In this document: positions 1 to 8,811 of the stretch, in pieces
Numbering within the stretch: position 1 is the first letter of the stretch
Layout of the letters: each line of letters opens with the position of its first letter
NCBI RefSeq assembly: GCF_019308285.1
Contig: NZ_WWEM01000031.1
Coordinates: forward strand, 310,001 to 374,000
Length of the DNA: 64,000 nucleotides
Origin: Flavobacterium quisquiliarum
GTDB lineage: Bacteria > Bacteroidota > Bacteroidia > Flavobacteriales > Flavobacteriaceae
Direction: 5' to 3'
Program-made: the position numbers and the translations under genes
Notes under the pieces: model-generated
Databases searched by the model: none
What the model was told of the DNA's origin: nothing
The model's input: only the letters and a program-made list of their open reading frames with translations

Positions 1-284
1 GTCCAGAATCAGAATCAATTGAATTCTTCAAAAACCTTAACTTAAAAGGCGGTGATAAAATTTTATCAGTAAACAACAAATCATACAATTTGGATAACAT
101 TTATGATTTGATTACTGAAAGTGAAAACTGGAAAGAAAATGATCCAATCACTTTAAAAATTAAACGTGGAGCAAAAGAAGAAACGATTAAAGGAACTGTG
201 AAATTACCATACGAAGAAGCTGAAACTTTTAAAGCAACTGATGCTTCAAAAGACAAACTTAAAAACGCATGGTTAAAAGGATAA
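1..284 (+). CDS. C-terminal end of an M61-family peptidase (partial)
   Basis: The reading frame is open from base 3, so the gene starts before the window; the only in-window ATG (base 90) is internal. The visible 93 residues look like a C-terminal PDZ-type domain: a GGDKILSVNNK strand, a helix ending ESENWKENDPITLKI, and a final charged strand ending in NAWLKG. This matches the C-terminal PDZ of the flavobacterial M61 (glycyl aminopeptidase-like) metallopeptidases as I know them. The catalytic HExxH domain would lie upstream and is not visible, so the family call is an inference from the tail alone. A strong terminator follows 24 nt after the stop. Confidence 0.55.
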   Translation, partial: PESESIEFFKNLNLKGGDKILSVNNKSYNLDNIYDLITESENWKENDPITLKIKRGAKEETIKGTVKLPYEEAETFKATDASKDKLKNAWLKG

Positions 285-300
285 TTTCTTTTAAAGCATA

Positions 301-333
301 AAAAAAAACCGACAAGTGATTGTCGGTTTTTTT
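301..333 (+). terminator. bidirectional intrinsic terminator
   Basis: ACCGACAA (308-315), loop GTGA, TTGTCGGT (320-327), followed by a T run to 333 and preceded by an A run from 301. It can end the peptidase transcript on the plus strand and the converging minus-strand gene whose stop is at 340. Confidence 0.9.
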
Positions 334-339
334 ATGCTT

Positions 340-783
340 TTATTTCTTCACAGGAAATTTCCAGTCAAATTCATCTTTATCATTTATGATTGCTCCTATT
401 TCGAATTTTACCACTTCATCAAATTCTGTCTGCAAAATAAACCAATTGTCTTCGTTAAAATAGTTTTCGAAAGTATCAAAAGTTTCCTGATTGTATTTTG
501 TTATTCCTTTTGTTGCCAAATCTTTCTTTACATCTTCAATTTTTCTTCCGATTAATTTAAATCCGAAAACTTCTAGATTATTACTTGAAGCTACAATATA
601 ACCTAATCTAAAATCTTCTTCTTGATAAAATGTCAATCGTGCTTTGAGTGCATTGTACACAAAAATTACGTTCTCGTCTTCATCTTTATAGTTTTTATCA
701 GGTTTTCCTAAAGCCGTTGTTACATCATGCTGCTTCATTCCGAAAAGCAGTTTATCAATTCCTGATTTTAAATTTATTTTCAT
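340..783 (-). CDS. conserved hypothetical protein, 147 aa
   Basis: I do not recognise a named family. The protein has no signal peptide or membrane segment and is acidic and soluble. The N-terminus (INLKSGIDKLLFGMKQHDV followed by ALGKPDK) predicts a helix, then alternating strands up to about residue 85 (RLTFYQEEDFRLGYIVAS), then a second helix-strand unit (GRKIEDVKKDLATKG). This pattern of a short motif ALGKPD and repeated beta strands is seen in small cytosolic proteins related to immunity or SmpA-like folds, but no function can be assigned. It converges on the M61-type gene with a shared terminator. Confidence 0.7.
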   Translation of the reverse strand: MKINLKSGIDKLLFGMKQHDVTTALGKPDKNYKDEDENVIFVYNALKARLTFYQEEDFRLGYIVASSNNLEVFGFKLIGRKIEDVKKDLATKGITKYNQETFDTFENYFNEDNWFILQTEFDEVVKFEIGAIINDKDEFDWKFPVKK

Positions 784-835
784 ACTTACTTGTCTTTATT
801 TGAAGTGCAAATTTCGTGAAGTTTTTTTGTTATTT

Positions 836-941
836 GCCACGAATTCACGAATTATATTAATTAATGTATCCTTTTGTCAGGCTGAGCGAAGTCGAGGCCT
901 TTTCTCGTTATAATAGCCCTTCGACTTCGCTCAGGGTGACA
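836..941. repeat. two dispersed repeat elements (half palindrome and full palindrome)
   Basis: Bases 836-855 carry GCCACGAATTCACGAATT, one arm of a palindrome seen complete at 12784-12834 and 56149-56196. Bases 875-941 carry a separate inverted repeat: TGTCAGGCTGAGCGAAGTCG on the left and, on the right, the complementary arm CGACTTCGCTCAGGGTGACA. Related copies lie at 25479-25502 and 30411-30477. The stretch 784-986 holds no gene. Confidence 0.8.
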
Positions 942-986
942 TTTACTAGGTTTGTAAAAAAACTTAGCTTCTTAGTATCTTAGCAT

Positions 987-3320
987 CTAATATTTCTTTT
1001 TATTAGGCTTATTACTCATATAAAATGTAATTTTTCCGCCATTCATCACATCTTCATGTTTTAAAAATGGTTTGTCTAAAGGTTTTCCATTCAAAAGTAC
1101 TTTACTCACAAATACATTTTTATCAGACTGATTTAACGTTTCGACTTCAAAGCTTTTTCCGTTTTCTAAATTGAAAACACCTTTCTTTACCAGTGGACTT
1201 CCCAAAGCATATTCATCAGAACCTGGCGCAACAGGATAAAACCCTAAACTGCTGAAAATATACCAAGCGCTCATTTGTCCAAAATCATCATTTCCGCCTA
1301 AACCATCTGCTCCATTTCGATACATTTTTTTCAAAATCATTCTGATTTTATCTTGTGCTTTCCATGGAGAATCAGTCCAATTGTATAAATACACAACATG
1401 GTGAGAAGGTTCGTTTCCATGAACGTAATTTCCAATAATTCCGTCTCTGGTAATGTCTTCAGTATTTTCAAAATATTTATCCGGAAGATGCATATTGAAT
1501 AACGAATCTAAACGAACTTTAAACTGGTCATTTCCTCCCATCATTTTAATCATTTCTGATGGATTATGAGGAACGTACAAACTGTAATTCCACGAATTTC
1601 CTTCTATAAAACCTTGTCCATGCGTATCCAAAGGATCGAACTCTTTTTTAAAAGTTCCGTCAGCTAATTTGGGACGCATAAAACCCGTTTTGGCATCGTA
1701 AACGTTTTTATAGTTTTCAGATCTTTTAATAAATTCATTATAAATATCCGTTTTCCCAAGTTTCTTTGCCGCTTGCGCAATCGCCCAGTCATCATAAGCA
1801 TATTCTAAAGTTTTAGAAACCGAAGCTCCGTTTTTATCTTCTGGAACATAACCTTGTTTCATATAATATCCTAATCCGTCGTAATAAGGCACTTTTGCAG
1901 TATTGACGCAGGCTTGAAGTGCTTTCTCTGCATCAAAACTAATATTACCTTTTACAATCGCATCTGCCACAACAGAAACAGAATGATAGCCAATCATACA
2001 CCAGTTTTCATTAGCATAATGTGACCAGATTGGCAGCATCTTATGAACGCTCTGATCAGAATGCGCTAACATCGAACTAACCATATCTGCATTTCGTTGT
2101 GGCTGGACAATATTAAAAAACGGATGCAAAGCACGATACGTATCCCAAAGCGAATAGCTGGTATAATTCGTAAAGTTTTCTGCTCTATGCACATTCATAT
2201 CCAAACCTTTATAACTTCGGTCTAGATCCATGTATTCTGTTGGACCAAGGAATGCGTGGTACATCGCGGTGTAAAAATTGACCAAATCTTCTTTTTGAAT
2301 TGTTTCTACCTGAATTTTATTCAATTCTTTGTTCCAGATTTCCTGACTTTGTTTTTTTACTTTTTCAAAATCCCAGTCAGGAATTTCTTTTTTCATGTTT
2401 TCTAAAGCTCCTGCAGAACTCACTGGAGACAAAGCCATTTTTATCTTGATTTTTTCTCCTTCATTAGTATCAAAATCAAAGAACAATTTTAGATTTTGTC
2501 CTGCCATTTCAGGGAAATTTTTGGTTTGGTCAAATCTTCCCCAAAAACCTCTGTAAACACTTTTTTCCTGCGTGGCTTGTCCGTAGCTTTTAATTGGTTT
2601 ACTGAAAGACATGGCAAAATAAACAGTACGAGTTCTCGCCCATCCATTAGTCTGGCGGTATCCTGTAATCAAAGTATCATTTTCTACTCGTACAAAAGTC
2701 CAAACGTTCTTTTTGTCGTAATTATAAATTCCAGAAGTTAAATCCAAAATAATATGTGCTTCATCCGACTTTGGAAAAGTATATTGATGCATTCCCACGC
2801 GGGTTGTTGCCGTCAATTCTGCTTTGATTTTATGATCTTCCAAAAAGACACTGTAATACGCTGGTTCTGCTTTTTCAGTTACATGTGAAAATGCCGATCT
2901 ATAACCCGATAAAGGTTTTGAAGCAACACCTGGATTTAGTTGTAATTTTCCCGTTGTCGGCATGATTAAAAAATCACCTAAATCAGAATGCCCTGTTCCG
3001 CTGAAATGCGTGTGGCTGAACCCTACGATTGTTTTATCTTCATACTGATATCCAGCACAATATTTATAAACTTCTCCATTATATTTTCCGTTTAAGCTGT
3101 ACGCGATGGTATCTGTTTCAGGACTTAACTGAACGCTTCCAAAAGGCACGGTTGCACCAGGATAAGTATGCCCCATTCTTGCCGTTCCAATCATTGGATC
3201 AACGTACTGAATTAGATTTCGTTTTTCATTTACTTTATTCTGGGCTTTTAAATTAGGCTTAGAACCAAGCATTAAAAGAGATATTCCCAAAAGAAAATTT
3301 ATACGGTTAATTGTAATCAT
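987..3320 (-). CDS. GH92 family alpha-mannosidase, secreted
   Basis: Glycoside hydrolase family 92 enzymes are calcium-dependent exo-alpha-mannosidases. The start at 3320 gives a clean signal peptide (MITINRINFLLGISLLML up to KAQ); an upstream in-frame ATG at 3368 would add 16 charged residues and is unlikely. The mature protein begins with the typical QYVDPMIGTARMGHTYPGA segment, contains FSHTHFSGTGHSDLGD, SLWDTYRALHPFFN, and near the C-terminus GGNDDFGQMSAWYIFSSLG, which carries the conserved acidic residues of the catalytic domain. At 777 aa it has the usual length. It probably trims mannose-containing glycans in the periplasm or at the surface. There is no SusCD pair beside it, so it is not part of a visible polysaccharide utilisation locus. 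Confidence 0.93.
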   Translation of the reverse strand: MITINRINFLLGISLLMLGSKPNLKAQNKVNEKRNLIQYVDPMIGTARMGHTYPGATVPFGSVQLSPETDTIAYSLNGKYNGEVYKYCAGYQYEDKTIVGFSHTHFSGTGHSDLGDFLIMPTTGKLQLNPGVASKPLSGYRSAFSHVTEKAEPAYYSVFLEDHKIKAELTATTRVGMHQYTFPKSDEAHIILDLTSGIYNYDKKNVWTFVRVENDTLITGYRQTNGWARTRTVYFAMSFSKPIKSYGQATQEKSVYRGFWGRFDQTKNFPEMAGQNLKLFFDFDTNEGEKIKIKMALSPVSSAGALENMKKEIPDWDFEKVKKQSQEIWNKELNKIQVETIQKEDLVNFYTAMYHAFLGPTEYMDLDRSYKGLDMNVHRAENFTNYTSYSLWDTYRALHPFFNIVQPQRNADMVSSMLAHSDQSVHKMLPIWSHYANENWCMIGYHSVSVVADAIVKGNISFDAEKALQACVNTAKVPYYDGLGYYMKQGYVPEDKNGASVSKTLEYAYDDWAIAQAAKKLGKTDIYNEFIKRSENYKNVYDAKTGFMRPKLADGTFKKEFDPLDTHGQGFIEGNSWNYSLYVPHNPSEMIKMMGGNDQFKVRLDSLFNMHLPDKYFENTEDITRDGIIGNYVHGNEPSHHVVYLYNWTDSPWKAQDKIRMILKKMYRNGADGLGGNDDFGQMSAWYIFSSLGFYPVAPGSDEYALGSPLVKKGVFNLENGKSFEVETLNQSDKNVFVSKVLLNGKPLDKPFLKHEDVMNGGKITFYMSNKPNKKKY

Positions 3321-3417
3321 TTTATAGTTCTTCTTATTTTTTTGATTTAATCTAGAAAAGTACAACAAAAACTGTTTTAAAAAAACATTATTTTAATGCC
3401 ACTCACAAGGTTTTAAA

Positions 3418-3425
3418 TATCTTTG
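3418..3425 (+). promoter_or_regulatory. -7 promoter element
   Basis: TATCTTTG matches the Bacteroidota -7 consensus TAnnTTTG and lies 25 nt before the start codon at 3451. I see no clear -33 TTTG. Confidence 0.5.
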
Positions 3426-3450
3426 ATATACTAAAAGTATATCGCCAAAC

Positions 3451-4074
3451 ATGAAAAAGTATATTTTAATTTTTCTTTCTTTTCATTCGACATTCCTTTT
3501 CTCTCAAAAAATTGAGAGTTATAAATTAAGTAAACAAGAAATCCACGAAAGAGAACTTGAAAATACAACTGATTTCCCTATTTACAGCGCTTTTGAATTT
3601 CAGGATAAAGGCGGTGTTTTTGAATTGGTTTTAGCCGAAAATCAAAAAAAAATCTTTGAAAAAGATACTTTAAATACCAAAATACAGGCCATTTGTGTAG
3701 TAAATGATCACGGTGGTTTTCTTGAAAAATGGCGAATTAATGATTTATTAGAAAATTACGATCCGAAAGAAACGAATATTTGGTTCTGGACAAAATACTG
3801 TACTACTACAGATCTTGATGGAGATGGTTATACTGATCCCGTTATTGTATATGGAAGCAAAACGGAGTATGGAGAAATAAGACGCGTAAAAATTATTACA
3901 GTTTACAAAAACAAAAAATATGTAATTCGCGCGGTGGAATGTGATCTAGATTATTGCAGAAGTTTCAAAAAAGATCAAAATTGGAATACGCTTCCGCAGA
4001 AAATCAAAACGTATATCGATCAGTTAGTAGTAAAACTTAGAAAAGAACAGAATTTGATTTTGAAAGATGGATAG
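3451..4074 (+). CDS. secreted protein with FG-GAP-like DxDGDGYTD motif
   Basis: A 207-aa exported protein with a short signal peptide (MKKYILIFLSFHSTFLFSQ). The centre has TTDLDGDGYTDPVIVYGS, a calcium-binding-type aspartate loop as in FG-GAP or dockerin loops, followed by beta strands RRVKIITVYKNKKYVIR. From memory it resembles the M949_RS01915 group of Bacteroidota proteins, named after a Riemerella gene linked to surface polysaccharide; that link is weak and not testable here. It is a single gene with its own -7 element at 3418, in convergent orientation with the 118-aa gene that follows. Confidence 0.7.
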   Translation: MKKYILIFLSFHSTFLFSQKIESYKLSKQEIHERELENTTDFPIYSAFEFQDKGGVFELVLAENQKKIFEKDTLNTKIQAICVVNDHGGFLEKWRINDLLENYDPKETNIWFWTKYCTTTDLDGDGYTDPVIVYGSKTEYGEIRRVKIITVYKNKKYVIRAVECDLDYCRSFKKDQNWNTLPQKIKTYIDQLVVKLRKEQNLILKDG

Positions 4075-4131
4075 TTGAAATTCCTATTTCAAAAACTTCA
4101 AATTTAAAACCTGAAACTTGAAACAAAAAAT

Positions 4132-4488
4132 CTACTCACTCATTTCATCGTAACGTTCTGGAACTTGCGGATCATAAAGCGGGCATTTAAATTCTTCCAT
4201 GATATCTACTAGTTTATTCATGGTTTTTCCTTCTGTGCCGTAACAGTCAATTTTTACGCTTTGCGACGTTGTGATGACTTGAAAAGCTCCTTTTCCTTTT
4301 GGATTTTTCCAGCTGTCTTCGTCAACTCTTTCCCAATCTGAAAAAATAGAATTGATTCTGTTTACAATTACTTCTGTCTGAAGAACGGCCAAACCTTCCA
4401 CTTCTTGTTTTTCAATAAGTGCTTCATAAACTTCCTGATTGTTCAGGTAAATTTCGTCTAGATATCTCCAAAAAAGTAATTCGTACAT
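4132..4488 (-). CDS. hypothetical protein, 118 aa
   Basis: I do not recognise the family. The ATG at 4488 (MYELLFWRYLDEIYLNNQ) is preferred over the one at 4515, which would add nine residues. It is a small, acidic, cytosolic protein with an N-terminal helix and a strand-rich second half (GAFQVITTSQSVKIDCYG). It precedes the purM-like gene in the opposite order on the same strand but is separated by 110 nt, so co-transcription from upstream is possible. Confidence 0.65.
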   Translation of the reverse strand: MYELLFWRYLDEIYLNNQEVYEALIEKQEVEGLAVLQTEVIVNRINSIFSDWERVDEDSWKNPKGKGAFQVITTSQSVKIDCYGTEGKTMNKLVDIMEEFKCPLYDPQVPERYDEMSE

Positions 4489-4598
4489 AATTCTACAATT
4501 TATAAATAGAGACACACTTTTGTGTGTCTCTTAGATTATTTCAAACAAAAGATCAAACCTTTGTAACTTTGAACCTTTGCCTCTTTGTATCTTAAAAA

Positions 4599-5777
4599 TT
4601 AATAATTGAATGTTCCGTATTCACTAGTAATAGTAAGCTTTTTAGAATCAGAAGCCTCTACTCTACCTACGATTTGCGCATCAACATTGAATGATTTTGA
4701 AATTTCGATAATATCTTGTGCGATGTTTTCCGGAACATATAATTCCATTCGGTGACCACAGTTGAAAACCTGATACATTTCTTTCCAATCGGTTTTAGAT
4801 TGCTCTTGGATTAATTTGAACAATGGCGGTACTGGAAATAAATTATCTTTTATAACGTGTAAGTCTTTTACAAAATGTAAAATTTTAGTTTGTGCACCAC
4901 CACTGCAGTGCACCATTCCGTGAATATCTTCCGGGGTATATTTATCTAAAATTTTCTTGATAATTGGTGCGTAAGTTCTGGTTGGAGAAAGCACTAATTG
5001 ACCAGCATTGATTGGGCTGTTTTCAACTTCATCAGTTAAGTTCACCTGCCCTGAATAAATTAATTCTTCAGGAACAGCTGCATCATAACTTTCTGGGTAT
5101 TTTTTAGCCAGATATTTTCCGAAAACATCATGACGTGCTGATGTTAATCCATTGCTTCCCATTCCACCATTATAACTTTTCTCGTAAGTTGCCTGTCCAA
5201 AAGATGCCAAACCTACAATTACGTCGCCTGCTTTAATATTTGCATTATCTACCACATCAGAACGTTTCATACGAGCTGTTACTGTAGAATCTACGATAAT
5301 AGTACGAACTACATCTCCAACGTCTGCTGTTTCTCCACCTGTTGAATGAATCGTAACACCAAACGATTTTAATTCGTTGATTAATTCTTCTGTTCCGTTG
5401 ATGATTGCTGAGATAACTTCAGCTGGGATTAAATTTTTATTTCTTCCAATAGTTGAAGAAAGTAAAATATTATCGGTTGCGCCAACACATAATAAATCGT
5501 CAATATTCATGATTAAGGCATCTTGAGCGATTCCTTTCCAAACCGAAAGATCTCCAGTTTCTTTCCAATACATATAAGCCAAAGATGATTTTGTTCCTGC
5601 TCCATCAGCATGCATGATCAAACAATGCTCTGCATCTTGCGTTAAATAATCGGGAACAATTTTACAGAAAGCCTGCGGAAATAAACCTTTGTCAATATTT
5701 TTAATGGCGTTGTGCACGTCTTCTTTTGATGCCGAAACACCTCTTTGCGCGTACCTTTTGCTAGAATCTGAACTCAT
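4599..5777 (-). CDS. purM: phosphoribosylformylglycinamidine cyclo-ligase (AIR synthase-like)
   Basis: PurM makes 5-aminoimidazole ribotide from FGAM with ATP, the fifth step of purine synthesis. The protein has the AIR synthase features: an N-terminal ATP-binding half with HADGAGTKSSLAYMYW and MNIDDLLCVGA, the STGGETADVGDVVRTI segment, and a C-terminal domain starting near VIVGLASFGQATYEKSYNGG. At 392 aa it is longer than the roughly 345-aa E. coli enzyme, as is usual for the Bacteroidota branch, which is often labelled AIR synthase-related. It is monocistronic by appearance, with a hairpin terminator 84-114 nt upstream separating it from glnN. Confidence 0.85.
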   Translation of the reverse strand: MSSDSSKRYAQRGVSASKEDVHNAIKNIDKGLFPQAFCKIVPDYLTQDAEHCLIMHADGAGTKSSLAYMYWKETGDLSVWKGIAQDALIMNIDDLLCVGATDNILLSSTIGRNKNLIPAEVISAIINGTEELINELKSFGVTIHSTGGETADVGDVVRTIIVDSTVTARMKRSDVVDNANIKAGDVIVGLASFGQATYEKSYNGGMGSNGLTSARHDVFGKYLAKKYPESYDAAVPEELIYSGQVNLTDEVENSPINAGQLVLSPTRTYAPIIKKILDKYTPEDIHGMVHCSGGAQTKILHFVKDLHVIKDNLFPVPPLFKLIQEQSKTDWKEMYQVFNCGHRMELYVPENIAQDIIEISKSFNVDAQIVGRVEASDSKKLTITSEYGTFNY

Positions 5778-5855
5778 GAAAATTAGTTTGTGTTGATGTG
5801 GTGCAAAGATAATCCCTTTTTTTAATTCTTTGACTTATTCGATTATTTGATTCAT

Positions 5856-5891
5856 AAAAAAAATCGGCAGAATGGGTTCTTCCGCCGATTT
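5856..5891 (-). terminator. terminator-like hairpin
   Basis: AAATCGGC (5861-5868) pairs with GCCGATTT (5884-5891); on the minus strand it is followed by a T run (A run at 5856-5863 on the plus strand). It stands between glnN and purM and would insulate purM. The remainder of 5778-6146 shows nothing I can identify. Confidence 0.6.
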
Positions 5892-6144
5892 CCCTAAATA
5901 AAATTGGTTATGAAGCTTTTGGCTTGTTATTTTTATCTTTTCAAAAATTGCTTGAAATATATTGATTAAGTCTCAAAATCATAACCAAAATTAGAAAACT
6001 TATTAAAACAGCAACTAAGCAAACTCACATATTTTCAACAACTTAGCATATTTCCGACAAACTGTAGGACTATCCCGATGAACTTCGAAATTCACGAAAA
6101 ATAAAAACAGGAATTTACTTTCTATTTTCAAATTAACAACAAAC

Positions 6145-6175
6145 AAAAAGCCTGTTTCAAATTGAAACAGGCTTT
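6145..6175 (-). terminator. terminator of glnN
   Basis: Near-perfect 14-bp stem AAAGCCTGTTTCAA (6147-6160) with TTGAAACAGGCTTT (6162-6175), followed on the minus strand by T residues. It lies 20 nt after the glnN stop. Confidence 0.85.
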
Positions 6176-6194
6176 AATACAATTAAGTAGAAGA

Positions 6195-8384
6195 CTATTT
6201 TGTAAACAATAACTCTCTATATTTAGTTAATGTCCAGCTTTCATCATCCACTAATAACTCTAATTTATCACAGTGATTACGGATTTCATCAAAATATGGT
6301 TTCACTTTATTGCAATAAGCTTCTGCCATTTTTTGAGCATCTGTCAATTGATTGGCTTTTTTTCTTTCGTTTGTCATTGCCAATACTTTAGAATTGATTC
6401 CTTCAATATGACCAGAGATTTCTTTAATTAAAACAATTTGCTCTCTTGCAATAGTTTCAAACTCTTTTCCGAAGATTTCTTTTAACCCTTTTACATTTTC
6501 AATTAACGTATTTTGATAACGAATTGCAGTCGGGATTACGTGGTTTCTAGAAATATCACCTAAAACTCTTCCTTCAATCTGAATTTTTTTAGTGTATTCT
6601 TCTAATTCAATTTCGTAACGTGCTTCGGCTTCTACGTGATTAAAGATTCCTAATTCAGCAAATAAGTCCAAAGCTTGTTTAGAAACCTTAGCTTTAATCG
6701 CTTCAGGAGTTGTTTTAAAGTTACTTAAACCTCTTTTTGCCGCTTCTTTTTCCCAAGCCTCACTGTAACCGTCGCCTTCAAAAAGGATTTTTTTAGATTG
6801 TTTAATATATTCTCTTAAGACATTAAAGATTGCATCGTCTTTTTTCATGTCTTTATTTTCAATCAGATTCTCTACTTCATTTTTAAAGTCGATTAACTGT
6901 TTCGCTACAATTGCATTCAAAGTTGTCATTGCATTAGAACAGTTTGAATTTGAACCAACAGCTCTGAACTCAAATTTATTTCCTGTAAAAGCAAAAGGAG
7001 AAGTTCTATTACGATCTGTATTATCTAATAATACGTCAGGAATTTTTCCAACTACATTTAATTTTAAATCTGTTTTTTCTTCTGGAGATAATTTTCCAGT
7101 CGTTACACTTTCTAATTCAGATAAAACTTTTGTCAACTGTGCCCCAATGAAAACAGACATAATTGCCGGCGGCGCTTCGTTTGCTCCTAACCTGTGATCG
7201 TTACTTGCAGTGGCAATAGACGCTCTTAATAGAGTTTCGTTATCGTTTACTGCTTTAATTGTATTAATAAAGAAAGTCAAAAACTGTAAATTGCTCATCG
7301 GCGTTTTACTCGGACTTAATAAATTAACTCCAGTATCTGTTGCCAATGACCAGTTATTGTGTTTTCCTGAACCGTTTACACCTTTAAATGGCTTTTCGTG
7401 AAATAATACTTTAAAATCATGACGTTCTGCCACTCTCTGCATCACATCCATTAATAAAGAGTTGTGGTCAACCGCTAAATTCGTTTCTTCGAAAATGGGT
7501 GCCAACTCAAACTGATTTGGCGCAACCTCATTGTGACGTGTTTTTACTGGAATTCCTAATAACATACATTCCTGCTCCAAATCTCTCATATAAGTAAGAG
7601 CGCGAGTTGGAATCGATCCAAAATAGTGATCGTCTAACTGCTGTCCTTTTGCAGATGTATGTCCTAATAAAGTCCTTCCTGTCATCATTAGATCGGGACG
7701 AGAATTTGCCAAAGCTTTGTCAATCAAGAAATATTCCTGCTCCCATCCTAATGTTGCTGTAACCTTTTTTACATTTTTATCAAAGTATTTACAAACTTCT
7801 GTAGCCGCTTCGTCAATAGCAGATAATGCTCTTAATAAAGGTATTTTGTTGTCTAAAGCTTCACCTGTGTAAGCAATAAAAACAGTTGGGATACATAAAG
7901 TTGTACCATATATAAATGCTGGTGATGTTGGATCCCATGCCGTGTAACCTCTTGCTTCAAAAGTATTTCTGATTCCACCATTTGGGAAACTTGATGCATC
8001 TGGTTCTTGCTGCACTAATTGAGCTCCGCCAAATTTTTCTACAGGATCACTTCCGTCATAAGAAGTTTCAAAAAAAGCATCGTGTTTTTCTGCAGTTGTC
8101 CCTGTTAAAGGTTGAAACCAGTGTGTGTAGTGCGTAACTCCTTTTGAAAGAGCCCATTCTTTCATACCCATGGCAATATAGTCTGCCAGTTTTCTGTCTA
8201 TTTTAGTCCCATGCTGAATCGCATCTCTTACTCCTTTAAAAGCATCAGAAGTTAAAAATTGCTTCATTGCTTTTTCGTTAAACACATTTGATCCGAAAAG
8301 ATTTGATTTTCGACCAATTTCTTCAAAATGCACCGGCTTTCTGTTAGAAGCTTCTTGCAAAGCTTGGAAACGTAATGTTGACAT
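6195..8384 (-). CDS. glnN: type III glutamine synthetase
   Basis: GSIII joins ammonia to glutamate with ATP and is a large dodecameric enzyme common in Bacteroidota. The 729-aa length is typical. Diagnostic segments include the N-terminal KSNLFGSNVFNEKAMKQFL, the glutamate-binding loop GWEQEYFLIDKAL, TRHNEVAPNQFELAPIFEE, the ATP-site KPFKGVNGSGKHNNWSL, and RTSPFAFTGNKFEFRAVGS. It is divergent from the unrelated GSII gene glnA at 8812, with a 427-nt shared upstream region. Start codon ATG at 8384 begins the conserved MSTLRFQALQEA. Confidence 0.97.
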   Translation of the reverse strand: MSTLRFQALQEASNRKPVHFEEIGRKSNLFGSNVFNEKAMKQFLTSDAFKGVRDAIQHGTKIDRKLADYIAMGMKEWALSKGVTHYTHWFQPLTGTTAEKHDAFFETSYDGSDPVEKFGGAQLVQQEPDASSFPNGGIRNTFEARGYTAWDPTSPAFIYGTTLCIPTVFIAYTGEALDNKIPLLRALSAIDEAATEVCKYFDKNVKKVTATLGWEQEYFLIDKALANSRPDLMMTGRTLLGHTSAKGQQLDDHYFGSIPTRALTYMRDLEQECMLLGIPVKTRHNEVAPNQFELAPIFEETNLAVDHNSLLMDVMQRVAERHDFKVLFHEKPFKGVNGSGKHNNWSLATDTGVNLLSPSKTPMSNLQFLTFFINTIKAVNDNETLLRASIATASNDHRLGANEAPPAIMSVFIGAQLTKVLSELESVTTGKLSPEEKTDLKLNVVGKIPDVLLDNTDRNRTSPFAFTGNKFEFRAVGSNSNCSNAMTTLNAIVAKQLIDFKNEVENLIENKDMKKDDAIFNVLREYIKQSKKILFEGDGYSEAWEKEAAKRGLSNFKTTPEAIKAKVSKQALDLFAELGIFNHVEAEARYEIELEEYTKKIQIEGRVLGDISRNHVIPTAIRYQNTLIENVKGLKEIFGKEFETIAREQIVLIKEISGHIEGINSKVLAMTNERKKANQLTDAQKMAEAYCNKVKPYFDEIRNHCDKLELLVDDESWTLTKYRELLFTK

Positions 8385-8811
8385 GTTTATAATTTTAAAA
8401 ATTCGTAATAAATTTCATTAAAAAATGATCAGCAAATATAAACAAATAAAATACCTGTTCTGAACATAAAATAGAGAATTTAACAAAAGGATTTTTCAAC
8501 AGATTGCCCCTTTTTTAAAGAATAATGAAGTGGTTGTAAAGAAATATAACAAAATACCTCGATACTCTCCATTAAATAAACATTTTTTCACAATTCCTTA
8601 ACCCTAAAATTCAAAAACAGTCCGTTTTTTTTACGAATTTATTTTTTTATAGCGTTAAAAATTACCTTTTTTAAAATATACCCCTATCAAAATTGCGCTT
8701 CTCTAAAAAATAGTACTTCGTAAAACAAAATAGCCCCCTAATTTTTAGGACTAAAAAAATAAATCTATATTTGACCCAGCGAAAAAACAAAAAAAATAAA
8801 TTTATATTATT
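8385..8811. promoter_or_regulatory. divergent glnN/glnA control region
   Basis: A 427-nt AT-rich spacer. TATATTTG at 8766-8773 matches the Bacteroidota -7 consensus and lies 39 nt before the glnA start. A C-rich patch (ATAGCCCCCTAATTTTTAGG, 8730-8749) sits just upstream of it and may hold a regulator site. No -33 TTTG at the expected distance is clear, and no promoter for glnN was picked out. Confidence 0.5.
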